Shown: piece after piece, positions 54,622-62,943 of the stretch
Layout of the letters: every line of letters begins with the position of its first letter
Position numbering within the stretch: the stretch's first letter is position 1
Assembly (NCBI GenBank): GCA_964473555.1
Contig: CAYYPL010000002.1
Location: 449,597 to 513,596, forward strand
Reading direction: 5' to 3'
Length of the DNA: 64,000 bases
DNA from: UBA11400 sp964473555
GTDB lineage: Bacteria; Bacteroidota; Rhodothermia; Balneolales; HLUCCA01
The notes under the pieces: generated by a model
What the model saw: the letters and a program-made list of their open reading frames with translations, nothing else
What the model was told of the DNA's origin: nothing
Database searches by the model: none
Program-made: the position numbers and the translations under genes

Positions 54622-55890
54622 TTACTGATTGACACGTTGAATGCGGGCACCAACTGCATTGAGTTTGTCTTCCAGGGACTCATATCCACGGTCAAGGTGG
54701 TATACCCTAAGTACCTCAGTTTCGCCCTCAGCAACCATTCCGGCCATGACCAGACTCACACTAGCGCGCAAGTCGGTACTCATCACCGAGGCACCCTGAA
54801 GTTTGGACTTGCCTTTGATATGGGCCGTATTCTCGTGAAGCATAATGTCAGCTCCGAGTCGGTTTAACTCAGGAATATAACTGAATCGGTCGTAGTAGAT
54901 GTAGTCGGTCACAGTAGATTCACCTTCGGCCTGGGTCAGCATCGTTGCCCACTGGGCCTGAAGATCGGTCGGGAAACCAGGATAAATCTTGGCTTCGACA
55001 GAGATCGGAGTAATTTGCTCAGGAGCTTTGATGCGCACTGAGTCCAAACCCATTTCCATATGAGCTCCCGTTTGACGTAGTAAATCGGTAAAGTCTCCCA
55101 GATGAGCAGGATCCATATGCGTGATGGTAAGGTCGCTTTCCGGATGCATAGCCGCGGCGATCATAAAGGTTCCGCACTCGATGCGGTCCGGCGAATTCCT
55201 GAAATCGAAGCCCTGTAACTGATCTACACCCTGGATTCGCAGGGTAGAGGTACCGATGCCATGGATTACTGCACCCATTTGCACCAGAGCTTCACACAAC
55301 AGCACCACATCTGGCTCCATAGCGGCGTTTTCGATCACGCTGGAACCGGTAGCTTTCACCGCACCTAGCAAAATATTGACTGTAGCTCCAACACTACTCG
55401 GCTCCAGTCTGAAATTCCCACCTTTGAGACGTCCACCCGGCGCTCTGGCAATCACATAGCCTTTGTCCATGGTGATCTCTGCGCCTAAAGCTTTAAGTCC
55501 TTCCATGTGAAGGTTAACCGGACGAGGACCCCAGGCGCATCCACCGGGAAGCGACACTTTTGCATGACCTTTATTCCCCAGTAACGCCCCGAGCATGTAA
55601 AAGGAGGCTCGCATTTTACGAACCAAATCGTACGGCGACTCCGGATTATTCAATCCGGTCGGATCTAAAACCAGCTCGTTCTGGTGTTCGCGGAAATCAA
55701 CGGATGTTCCGGTTACTTCAATCACCTTGTTGAAGGTGTAAATATCATTGAGACGCGGAACATTTCGGATAATCGACGGAGTGTCGCCCAACAATGCTGC
55801 AGCCATCAATGGTAAGGCTGCATTTTTTGATCCACTAACGGGAATGGTTCCTTTGAGCGGAGTTCCGCCCTGAATAACAAATTTGTCCAA
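54622..55890 (-). CDS. murA: UDP-N-acetylglucosamine 1-carboxyvinyltransferase
   Basis: First committed step of peptidoglycan synthesis; transfers enolpyruvate from PEP to UDP-GlcNAc. The 422-residue protein starts DKFVIQGGTPLKGTIPVSGSKNAALP (Lys22, Asn23). It has the catalytic Cys118 in SLPGGCAWGPRPVNLH, plus GPHGHA-like LLGNKGHAK, and DRIECGTFMIAAAM. The start codon is TTG at 55890; the family's N-terminal sequence begins exactly there and no upstream ATG or GTG is in frame. The Cys means it would be fosfomycin-sensitive. It follows the biotin carrier gene by 15 bases. Confidence 0.96.
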   Translation of the reverse strand: MDKFVIQGGTPLKGTIPVSGSKNAALPLMAAALLGDTPSIIRNVPRLNDIYTFNKVIEVTGTSVDFREHQNELVLDPTGLNNPESPYDLVRKMRASFYMLGALLGNKGHAKVSLPGGCAWGPRPVNLHMEGLKALGAEITMDKGYVIARAPGGRLKGGNFRLEPSSVGATVNILLGAVKATGSSVIENAAMEPDVVLLCEALVQMGAVIHGIGTSTLRIQGVDQLQGFDFRNSPDRIECGTFMIAAAMHPESDLTITHMDPAHLGDFTDLLRQTGAHMEMGLDSVRIKAPEQITPISVEAKIYPGFPTDLQAQWATMLTQAEGESTVTDYIYYDRFSYIPELNRLGADIMLHENTAHIKGKSKLQGASVMSTDLRASVSLVMAGMVAEGETEVLRVYHLDRGYESLEDKLNAVGARIQRVNQ

Positions 55891-55905
55891 TGGGTTGTAC
55901 CTGGA

Positions 55906-56400
55906 TTATTGAATTTCGAGTAGTAGTGTATTTTTTTCGACCGATTGACCCTCAGCAGCATGTACCGATTGCACCGTGCCGTTCACGTGAGACTTGAGCT
56001 CATTTTCCATCTTCATAGCTTCAAGTACGATAACGGTTTCACCAGCAGTAACGGAATCTCCCGGTTGCTTTTTGATGGCGAGGATTTTTCCTGGCATGGG
56101 AGACTTGATGGAGCCATGTCCAACCGATTTCGAGGACTTGAATCCCATCTTTGCCATCAATATGGCCATTTCATCTTTGAATGGAAGGGTGTACCGAACT
56201 CCATCGAGGGTATAACCCAGCTCAGCGTCTTCGATCCGGATGTCATACACGTAGCATGTTTTTCTACCCAATCTCACATATGCCGAGGATTGTGAGTTTT
56301 GCTGAAACTCAAATGAGTGCTCCACTCCATTGGTTTCAAGGATATTTTCGTTGATTCTGACAGAGTGTGGAGTGTCACGGTAGGTTATTTCGAATTCCAT
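55906..56400 (-). CDS. Biotin carboxyl carrier subunit
   Basis: A 164-residue protein. The first ~90 residues are a lineage-type N-terminal domain (FEITYRDTPHSVRINENIL ... EDAELGYTLDGVRYTLPF). The C-terminal biotinyl domain follows (SIKSPMPGKILAIKKQPGDSVTAGETVIVLEAMKMENELKS) with the biotinylated Lys130 in AMKM. It resembles the carrier subunit of acyl-CoA carboxylase or decarboxylase complexes of Bacteroidota. The carboxylase and transferase partner genes are not in the window. It depends on the biotin made by the bio cluster. It overlaps the preceding small gene by 16 bases. Confidence 0.85.
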   Translation of the reverse strand: MEFEITYRDTPHSVRINENILETNGVEHSFEFQQNSQSSAYVRLGRKTCYVYDIRIEDAELGYTLDGVRYTLPFKDEMAILMAKMGFKSSKSVGHGSIKSPMPGKILAIKKQPGDSVTAGETVIVLEAMKMENELKSHVNGTVQSVHAAEGQSVEKNTLLLEIQ

Positions 56401-56678
56401 TCTGGCTCCATGGGTGTATGTAAAACGGATTGGCCCCGCCGGGTTGCCCTAAAATAATAATCCCTCAGATTATCTAAATCATAAAAAGTGGTGGAAACCC
56501 GACCTTTTTCGGTATCCTCAAATACTTCGATCATTCGCCCGCTGAGCAGGTTTGTTAGATCATCTCGGATTTCACCGAACTGCAATCCTGTCTCTGCCAT
56601 CAGGGTCTCGATGTTTTCCTGATGGACTAGGTGGCCGAGTATGAGGCGCTCTGATCTTGTGATGCGGGGTTTATTCAT
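56385..56678 (-). CDS. Small winged-helix-like protein
   Basis: A 97-residue soluble protein, MNKPRITRSERLILGHLVHQ then TLMAETGLQFGEIRDDLTNLLSGRMIEVFED. The helix-turn-helix-like order with a small basic C-terminal tail suggests a winged-helix DNA- or protein-binding fold. No family is recognised. It overlaps the biotin carrier gene by 16 bases and the upstream lipoprotein gene by four, so all three are probably one transcript. Confidence 0.55.
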   Translation of the reverse strand: MNKPRITRSERLILGHLVHQENIETLMAETGLQFGEIRDDLTNLLSGRMIEVFEDTEKGRVSTTFYDLDNLRDYYFRATRRGQSVLHTPMEPEWNSK

Positions 56679-57187
56679 TCTACTTTCAGGTCTCCGTAGG
56701 TAATCAAGTTACCGTTTCCATCATACACAAATATGCGGTTTAACCCGATAGCTTCACTATAAATACGACTTGGTGTTAGCCAGGAGGGCTCCAGCGCGAT
56801 ATCGATCAATCCGGGTGGGAGTGGTCGGCGATTGTCGTTGTAAACTACGAAAGATCTGCCAAAGGAATCTCGTGAATAAATCTGGAGTCCGGAAACCGCT
56901 TCAAGACCCGTAACCAGAAGCTCAAAACGGAACGGTAGACCTACACTTGGATTCGCATAGGGAACTGCATTCACTTCAATCAAGCCCTGAAACATCGGAC
57001 CAATACGCCAGTCGTCCGGATCATTGCTGATGATTTGTCCGTTGCTGTTGGTCTGCGTGAACCCGGATGGAGAAGCAAAGGCCTGACGCTCAAATTCTTC
57101 TTGTCCTGCATCCTGTTTGCATGAAATCAGAAGCACTAATGAGAGCATCAACAGGATCGCAGTGAAGTTCGTTTTGCTGTAGTTCAT
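56675..57187 (-). CDS. Lipoprotein of unknown function
   Basis: A 170-residue predicted lipoprotein. The signal peptide ends LVLLISCKQDAG (lipobox Cys). The mature part contains DDWRIGPMFQGLIEVNAVPYANPSVG and FELLVTGLEAVSGLQIYSRDSFGRSFVVYND, a likely single beta-sandwich. No function can be given. It is the first gene of the group leading to the biotin carrier, 41 bases after queG on the same strand. Confidence 0.6.
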   Translation of the reverse strand: MNYSKTNFTAILLMLSLVLLISCKQDAGQEEFERQAFASPSGFTQTNSNGQIISNDPDDWRIGPMFQGLIEVNAVPYANPSVGLPFRFELLVTGLEAVSGLQIYSRDSFGRSFVVYNDNRRPLPPGLIDIALEPSWLTPSRIYSEAIGLNRIFVYDGNGNLITYGDLKVE

Positions 57188-57228
57188 GAATGAAAATCTG
57201 GTGTTGATTCTAAATTACGCAGTTTTTC

Positions 57229-58182
57229 CTACAACTTTGCCTGATTGGCGCCCACAATGTCAATATTTCGTTTAAGTCCCTGGAACTTGGTTCGTTTCAC
57301 CGCACTACCCTTGAACAACCTGCGATATTCTTCCAGATCGAGCTCTACCCAAAAGTCGATGTTGTGATTGATGAGCTCCGGATTAGCAAACAAACCCGGT
57401 TCACGTCCGGGTTTTGCTTTACGATTCCACGGACATACATCCTGGCATATATCGCACCCGTACATCCAGTTTCCAATAGCGGCGTGATATTCTGATGGGA
57501 TCGCCTCACGTAACTCAATCGTGAAATACGAAATGCATTTACTCCCATCCACGCGATAAGGTTCATCGATGGCTCCGGTTGGACAGGCATCAATACAACG
57601 CGTGCACGTCCCACAGTGGTCTGTCTTCTGGGTATCATACTCAAACTCGGCATCTACGATCAATTCCCCGATGAAATAGTACGATCCAAGCTCCCGGTTC
57701 AACAAATTTGAGTTCTTGCCGATCCATCCTAACCCAGATAACTTTGCCCAGGCTTTGTCCATCACGGGAGCAGAATCCACAAATGCGCGACCCTCAACTT
57801 GTCCGACGGTCTCGCGAATGAACTCGAACAACTCAAAAAGTCGTGGTTTCATTACGTCGTGGTAGTCCTGGCCCAATGCATACTTTGAAATGCGTGGTGC
57901 ACTCTGATCTGAATCAATCGATTGAAAAGTCTCGGGCTGATTATAACTCATTAAGACCGATATAACTGTTCTGGCTCCGGGAACCAGCAGGGTAGGATCC
58001 AAACGCTTGTCAAAATGATTCTCCATCCAGCCCATAGTACCATGTTTTCCCTGGTTCAGCCACTCCTCTAGTCGCTTTTCTTCCTCGGTCAGGCGCCTTG
58101 CTCGAGAGAATCCACACGCGTCGAATCCGAGTCTAAACGCATGTTCTCTAACAAGTTGTGTGGTCTTTTGGATTGAGGTCAT
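57229..58182 (-). CDS. queG: Epoxyqueuosine reductase
   Basis: Cobalamin-dependent iron-sulfur enzyme doing the last step of queuosine tRNA modification. The 317-residue protein has GFDACGFSRARRLTEEEKRLEEWL, DSAPVMDKAWAKLSGLGWIGKNSNLL, and two [4Fe-4S] motifs, CGTCTRCIDACPTGAI and CDICQDVCPWN. Length is near the family norm, without the extra HEAT repeats of QueG from some groups. It is divergent from the arg operon; the shared upstream region 58183-58269 must contain both promoters. Confidence 0.95.
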   Translation of the reverse strand: MTSIQKTTQLVREHAFRLGFDACGFSRARRLTEEEKRLEEWLNQGKHGTMGWMENHFDKRLDPTLLVPGARTVISVLMSYNQPETFQSIDSDQSAPRISKYALGQDYHDVMKPRLFELFEFIRETVGQVEGRAFVDSAPVMDKAWAKLSGLGWIGKNSNLLNRELGSYYFIGELIVDAEFEYDTQKTDHCGTCTRCIDACPTGAIDEPYRVDGSKCISYFTIELREAIPSEYHAAIGNWMYGCDICQDVCPWNRKAKPGREPGLFANPELINHNIDFWVELDLEEYRRLFKGSAVKRTKFQGLKRNIDIVGANQAKL

Positions 58183-58269
58183 TTCACGGTCATTATTGTG
58201 TAATCATTAAAAATAAACGGATTTGTACTCGGATATTGCATAAATCTGAAAAAGGTGTTAACTATCATA

Positions 58270-58359
58270 ATGCAAAGAAATACCGCATGTATCAGCCAAA
58301 CCAGGCGCCGCCTTGAAAGTAGGATGGGCCAATATAGGATTTTGTCTGATCGTGCATAG
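58270..58359 (+). CDS. argL: arg operon leader peptide, seven Arg codons of 29
   Basis: A 29-codon ORF, ATG at 58270 to TAG at 58357-58359. It contains Arg at positions 3, 12-14, 18, 23 and 28, including three in a row (AGG CGC CGC at 58303-58311, in SQTRRRLESR). This is far above chance. It lies 30 bases before a strong terminator that stands in front of argG, the arrangement of a ribosome-mediated attenuator responding to charged tRNA-Arg. Possible promoter boxes are TTG at 58236 and TAACTATC at 58259, which place the transcription start on the ATG itself, so translation may be leaderless. No Shine-Dalgarno is needed or seen. Symbol chosen by analogy with trpL. Confidence 0.75.
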   Translation: MQRNTACISQTRRRLESRMGQYRILSDRA

Positions 58360-58426
58360 GGTAACTGCATAAGGAACTTATTACACTCGAAAGGGCAAAA
58401 TCTTCAACCAAGGTTTTGCCCTTTTT
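58337..58426 (+). promoter_or_regulatory. arg attenuator: antiterminator and intrinsic terminator before argG
   Basis: The terminator is AAAGGGCAAAA (58390-58400) with TTTTGCCCTTT (58414-58424), extended by one T-G pair and CTT/AAG (58402-58404 with 58410-58412) around a five-base loop, and followed by a T-run to 58426. A competing pairing joins GGATTTTGTCT in the leader (58337-58347) to 58393-58403, which is the 5' arm of the terminator. This gives 11 consecutive pairs, three of them G-T. Formation of one excludes the other. The antiterminator arm lies within the leader ORF, downstream of the triple Arg codons. argG starts 18 bases after the T-run. Confidence 0.7.
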
Positions 58427-58444
58427 CATTTTAGGGATGTTTTT

Positions 58445-59644
58445 ATGAATACCAAACCTATCGTGCTCGCCTACAGCGGCGGGCTGGATACCAGCTTCTG
58501 TATACCATATCTGAAGGAAACCTTCGGCACGCAGGTGCATGCGGTGATGGCTGATACACTCGGTTTATCATCCGGGCAGATCGATGCACTTCGCCAGAAG
58601 GCGCTGCGTCACGGAGCGGACCACTTCGAATGTATTCCATCGTTTGATGTGATGTATGAGCGTATTTTGTCCTACCTGATGAAGGGGAATGTGCTTCGCG
58701 ACCGCACATATCCACTTTCTGTTGGAGCAGAACGCTTCATTCAGGCTGAGCAGATTGCCGAGTATGCCAAGCGTATCGGAACGAATCGCATCGCCCATGG
58801 ATCCACCGGAGCCGGGAACGACCAAGTGCGCTTTGATGTGGCTTTATATGCACTCATTGCCGATGTCGAAATCATCACACCGATTCGGGACCACGGATTC
58901 ACCCGTACCCAAACAACTGCTTATTTGCGTGAACGTGGATTTGAAGTGGCGGACAAAACCACCAATTACTCGGTCAATGATGGAATCTGGGGAACCACCA
59001 TCGGCGGTAAAGAGACCATGAACACCACCGAAGCACTGCCCTTCGAAGCCTTTCCAGCCCTGGGAGATCCGATGAACTTCAACGAAGCTCCTGAGTTGGT
59101 ATGCATCGGATTCGAGTCCGGACTTCCCGTTTCGATCAACGGCGAGCCAATGAACTCCTTTGAATTGCTCAAAAACATCCAAAAACTGGGACGCAAACAC
59201 GGGATCGGGCGAGGAATGCACCTCGGGGACACCATTCTGGGCATCAAAGGGCGCATCGGATTCGAAGCGCCGGTCGCACAGATCCTCTATTTTGCCCACC
59301 GTGAACTCGAAAAGCTGGTTCTTACCAAATGGCAGCGTCAGCTCAAAGACCAGCAATCGGACTTGTACGGAATGTTGCTCCATGAAGGACAATACTACGA
59401 TCCAGTCATGCGCGACATCGAAGCATTTCTAGATTCCACCCAACAACGGGTGACTGGCGAGGTCACCATTTATATCGGCCGGGGAGTGGTGTTCCACCAG
59501 ACAACTATCTCACCATATACACTCATCCGAAAAGACATCGCGTCCTACGGTGAAGACGCTTCCGGCTGGACCGGCGCCGAAGCACGGGCATTCTCCAAAC
59601 TCACAGGCATTACCTCTAAACTGGCAAACAGTATCCCATCATGA
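58445..59644 (+). CDS. argG: Argininosuccinate synthase
   Basis: Joins citrulline and aspartate with ATP in the penultimate step of arginine synthesis. The 399-residue enzyme has the pyrophosphatase motif VLAYSGGLDTSFCI, HGSTGAGNDQVRFD, EVADKTTNYSVNDGIWGTT and KGRIGFEAPVAQILYFAHRELEKLV. Length is normal. It is the first structural gene after the attenuator and overlaps the next gene by four bases (ATGA). argH is not in the window; it probably lies downstream or elsewhere. Confidence 0.96.
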   Translation: MNTKPIVLAYSGGLDTSFCIPYLKETFGTQVHAVMADTLGLSSGQIDALRQKALRHGADHFECIPSFDVMYERILSYLMKGNVLRDRTYPLSVGAERFIQAEQIAEYAKRIGTNRIAHGSTGAGNDQVRFDVALYALIADVEIITPIRDHGFTRTQTTAYLRERGFEVADKTTNYSVNDGIWGTTIGGKETMNTTEALPFEAFPALGDPMNFNEAPELVCIGFESGLPVSINGEPMNSFELLKNIQKLGRKHGIGRGMHLGDTILGIKGRIGFEAPVAQILYFAHRELEKLVLTKWQRQLKDQQSDLYGMLLHEGQYYDPVMRDIEAFLDSTQQRVTGEVTIYIGRGVVFHQTTISPYTLIRKDIASYGEDASGWTGAEARAFSKLTGITSKLANSIPS

Positions 59645-60711
59645 CTTCTTCCATCACCACCATCAACGCCGACATCCTCGCATCCAGTTCAGGCGCCGTG
59701 CAACTCACTCACGAGGTTTCCATTGTGAAAAACGTGGTAGCACAGGAGGGTTATGTTGTTGCAGTTAAACTCCTTGATGACAAGGATACTTATAATAAAA
59801 TCGAGTCTGTGACAGGCGACTTCATCCAATACAAGAAAGGTGATGTTGTAGTTGGAGCACTCGGAGAGCGTCAGGCGTTACGAGGATACAGTGGCGTTAT
59901 TCCAAGATCCATCAAAGCAGGAGATCTGCTTCACATTCTGAATATGGGTGGAATCATTGGGTATTGCCAGTCGCCCCATCCCGACTTTGGCCCAGCGATG
60001 CGCGTAGAGGTTCTTGGCGCCGTGGTAATCAGTGAAGAAGGCATGATGAAACATGCCTGCATCCAGGACTATGCGATCGAATGGGAATATGAACTCACAA
60101 ACTCTGTTCCACTGATCGCCGTCACAGGAACCTGTATGAACGTGGGGAAAACCATGGCAGCGACCCAAATCGTGCGCGAGCTCACCTCCAAGGGATACCG
60201 GGTTGCCGCTGCCAAGCTCACAGGAGCATCACTCATGCGCGACGTACGTTCCATGATGAAAGAAGGCGCTATTGCATGCACACACTTTTCTGAGGCTGGA
60301 CTGGTTTCGACGACCGGAAAAAACATCCTACCGATGGCAAAGGGGCTCATCAAACACCTGAATGGGATGAATCCGGACGTGATTGTACTCGAATATGGAG
60401 ATGGAATCATCGGAGCCTACGGAGTTGATTCCCTGCTCATGGACAAGGAAATCCAGAAGTTTATCTCAGTCCACGTCGTTGCAGCGCAGGATTTTATGGG
60501 ATGCTGGGCGTCAGATCACTTCTTCCGAAAGCGATACAATAGCGGGATATCGATCATAACAGGTCCCGTGACCGACAACCTCGTCGGTATCCAGTTTATT
60601 CAGAATACCATGGGTATCCGTGCCGTGAATGCCGTTGCTGATCCGGGTAAACTGGGAGAATGGGTTGTGGAAGGCCTCAAAGCGACAGCAAATGCCCCGG
60701 AGAGCGTCTAA
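59641..60711 (+). CDS. P-loop NTPase of unknown function inside the arg operon
   Basis: A 356-residue protein that I do not recognise as an arginine enzyme. An N-terminal domain (about 1-150) of mostly beta-strands contains GEREALRGYSG-like GERQALRGYSG and GPAMRVEVLGAVVI. A P-loop domain follows. Its Walker A is VTGTCMNVGKTMAATQI (Gly163 to Thr171), then RVAAAKLTGASLMRDV, a possible Walker B VIVLEYGDGIIGAYGVD and ISIITGPVTDN. The P-loop part resembles dethiobiotin synthetase/DUF1611-like ATPases. Four-base overlap with argG and one-base overlap with argC (TAATG) show tight coupling to arginine synthesis. ArgB-like kinase, transport or regulatory roles are all unproven. Confidence 0.6.
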   Translation: MTSSITTINADILASSSGAVQLTHEVSIVKNVVAQEGYVVAVKLLDDKDTYNKIESVTGDFIQYKKGDVVVGALGERQALRGYSGVIPRSIKAGDLLHILNMGGIIGYCQSPHPDFGPAMRVEVLGAVVISEEGMMKHACIQDYAIEWEYELTNSVPLIAVTGTCMNVGKTMAATQIVRELTSKGYRVAAAKLTGASLMRDVRSMMKEGAIACTHFSEAGLVSTTGKNILPMAKGLIKHLNGMNPDVIVLEYGDGIIGAYGVDSLLMDKEIQKFISVHVVAAQDFMGCWASDHFFRKRYNSGISIITGPVTDNLVGIQFIQNTMGIRAVNAVADPGKLGEWVVEGLKATANAPESV

Positions 60712-61745
60712 TGGGATCGAAGTATACCATAACCCTGATCGGAGCATCGGGATATACGGGAATGGAATTTGTGCGGTTCGTGCAGATGCATCCGCGGTTT
60801 GAGCTAAAGCAAATCGTTGCAGACCGATCTGCCGGGCAGTCATTCGATGAGATATATCCAGCTTTTAATGGGGTTATTAACCTGACTTTGGATAAGATCT
60901 CTGATTTGGATATTCCAGCCACAGATTTTTTGGTATTGGCCTTGCCTCATGGAAAATCTGCTGAAGTCGTGAAACAACTTCTGGATGGTGGATACACGGG
61001 AAGAATAGTGGATTTAGGTTCCGATTTTCGCCTGAAATCAGCCGTAGATTATCAAAAGTATTACTCCGGATTGCTTGAGTATCCGGATTTGGCGCAAAAC
61101 GCCGTATACGGACTCACCGAATGGAATCGTGAGGCGATTGCAAAGGCAAATCTAATTGCGAATCCAGGGTGTTTTGCCTCTGCGATTCAGCTGGGGATGT
61201 ATCCGTTGCTCAAGACCGGCATTAATGGACCCTTTTACTGTACAGGCATTACCGGATCCACCGGATCTGGAGCCAGTGCCTCTGATGCGACACATTTTTC
61301 CACTCGAGAGGGGAATCTGAAAGCTTACAAGGTCATGAAACACCAGCACGAAGGCGAAATTCGGCAGTTCTCGCAGGATTTGGGTTTCGGCGACCTGAAT
61401 CTGGTCTTTACTCCGGTATCCGGACCGTTCTCTCGTGGAATCTGGATCACGCTGTCGGTCAATGTCGGGGAGAATGTTAGTTATACAGATATTCGTGAAG
61501 CATTCGGATCCAGTTACGCCGGATCAAAACTGGTCCGCCTGCGAGAAGGACTTCCAGAGCTAAAACATGTCTCGGGATCCGCATTTACCGACATCGGGTT
61601 CGAGCTGGGAGACAGACACCTTGTTGTGGGTGTGGCAATCGATAATCTCGGAAAAGGCGCTGCTAGTCAGGCCATTCAGAACATGAATCTCATGGCTGGA
61701 TTACCCGATCATGAGGGATTGATGAATATTGGTATTGTATTGTAA
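60711..61745 (+). CDS. argC: N-acetyl/N-succinyl-gamma-glutamyl-phosphate reductase
   Basis: NADPH-dependent reduction of the acyl-glutamyl phosphate to the semialdehyde. The 344-residue protein has LIGASGYTGMEFVRF (NADP loop), LALPHGKSAEVV, VDLGSDFRLK and the active Cys154 in IANPGCFASA. ITGSTGSGASASDATH and KHQHEGEI follow. I chose the ATG at 60711, which overlaps the previous stop as TAATG. An in-frame ATG at 60660 would lie inside the upstream gene. The base composition is visibly lower in G/C than argG and argD. Confidence 0.94.
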   Translation: MGSKYTITLIGASGYTGMEFVRFVQMHPRFELKQIVADRSAGQSFDEIYPAFNGVINLTLDKISDLDIPATDFLVLALPHGKSAEVVKQLLDGGYTGRIVDLGSDFRLKSAVDYQKYYSGLLEYPDLAQNAVYGLTEWNREAIAKANLIANPGCFASAIQLGMYPLLKTGINGPFYCTGITGSTGSGASASDATHFSTREGNLKAYKVMKHQHEGEIRQFSQDLGFGDLNLVFTPVSGPFSRGIWITLSVNVGENVSYTDIREAFGSSYAGSKLVRLREGLPELKHVSGSAFTDIGFELGDRHLVVGVAIDNLGKGAASQAIQNMNLMAGLPDHEGLMNIGIVL

Positions 61746-61767
61746 TACAAAAAGATAATATATATTG

Positions 61768-62943
61768 ATGAATACATTTTCTACACAGGATTGGAAGTCC
61801 ATCGAAGACCAGTTCGAGGTAAACACCTACGCCCGGTATCCGGTTGTTTTTGACCGTGGCGAAGGGATTTATGTCTTCGACACCGATGGGAAACGCTACA
61901 CGGATCTCTACGGCGGACACTGCGTCGCGGCTCTAGGACACACTCCCGAGGCGATCACTGAAGCAATTCATGCGCAGGCCCAGCAACTCTTTTTCTACTC
62001 GAACGTGGCGTATCATCCAAGCCGGGCTAAAGCCGCTAAAAAGCTTGTTGAAATGGCTCCTGATGGATTCGATCGGGTGTTTTTCTGCAATTCCGGCACC
62101 GAAGCCAATGAAAATGCCATCAAACTGGCCTGGATGATGACAGGCAAAACCAAAATGCTCTCCACCGAGGGCGGATGGCATGGACGAACCCTGGCGTCTT
62201 TGTCCGTTACACATACCGCAAAACTGCGCGAGCCCTTCGATTTTGCGCTTCCAAAGGTCGATTTTGTCCCTTTTGGGGATGCAGATGCACTTGAAAGCTA
62301 TCTTTCCGAGCATAATGACGTCGCCGGATTCATTTTAGAGCCGATCCAGAGCATCTCGGGATGCGTCATGGCTCCGATGCAGTATTATCGCCAGATCCGG
62401 GACATCTGCACCCGTCACCGGGTACTGTTGATCTTCGATGAAATCCAGACCGGCGTAGGTCGAACCGGTGCTTTTTCATTTTGCGAGCACGCGGATATGC
62501 GTCCGGACCTGATCACCCTGGCTAAAAGCCTTGCGGCTGGCTTTCCGATAGGAGCGGTCCTGATGCCCGAGCGTATCGCAGAGCGTGTGAAGGTGGGAGA
62601 TCTGGGATCCACTTTCGCTGGTGGAATGTTGGCTAGTGCCGCATGCGAGGCTACATTGAACCAGATCGAAGCTGATGGACTCATGAGCAACGCAGAACGT
62701 GTATTTGCGTCCCTGGAGGGAGCGTTGCGGGGGACAGATGTTGAGGTTCGGGGCAAGGGGTGTCTGATCGGATTGAAACTCGACCAGGCTGCGAAGCCTG
62801 TGGTCGGGGAGTTGTTCAAACGGGGATGGATCACCGGCACGTCGGATGATCCGACGGTGATGCGCCTGATGCCTCCTCTGATTACTCCACCGGAGGTTAT
62901 GACCGAGTTTGCTGAAGTGCTGTTGGAGGTACTGAATGGATAA
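61768..62943 (+). CDS. argD: Acetyl/succinylornithine aminotransferase
   Basis: PLP-dependent aminotransferase that makes the acyl-ornithine from its semialdehyde. The 391-residue class III enzyme has FDTDGKRYTDLYGGHCVAALGH, FFCNSGTEANENAIKLA, GGWHGRTLASLSVTH, LIFDEIQTGVGRTG, the PLP lysine in LAKSLAAGFPIG and GSTFAGGMLASAACEA. I chose the ATG at 61768; a TTG lies at 61765. It overlaps argF' by eight bases. Confidence 0.93.
   Translation: MNTFSTQDWKSIEDQFEVNTYARYPVVFDRGEGIYVFDTDGKRYTDLYGGHCVAALGHTPEAITEAIHAQAQQLFFYSNVAYHPSRAKAAKKLVEMAPDGFDRVFFCNSGTEANENAIKLAWMMTGKTKMLSTEGGWHGRTLASLSVTHTAKLREPFDFALPKVDFVPFGDADALESYLSEHNDVAGFILEPIQSISGCVMAPMQYYRQIRDICTRHRVLLIFDEIQTGVGRTGAFSFCEHADMRPDLITLAKSLAAGFPIGAVLMPERIAERVKVGDLGSTFAGGMLASAACEATLNQIEADGLMSNAERVFASLEGALRGTDVEVRGKGCLIGLKLDQAAKPVVGELFKRGWITGTSDDPTVMRLMPPLITPPEVMTEFAEVLLEVLNG

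Noticed and set aside
58183..58269. ArgR-type operator upstream of the arg operon
   Set aside because: I found no good match to an 18-base ARG box; the leader peptide explains regulation better.
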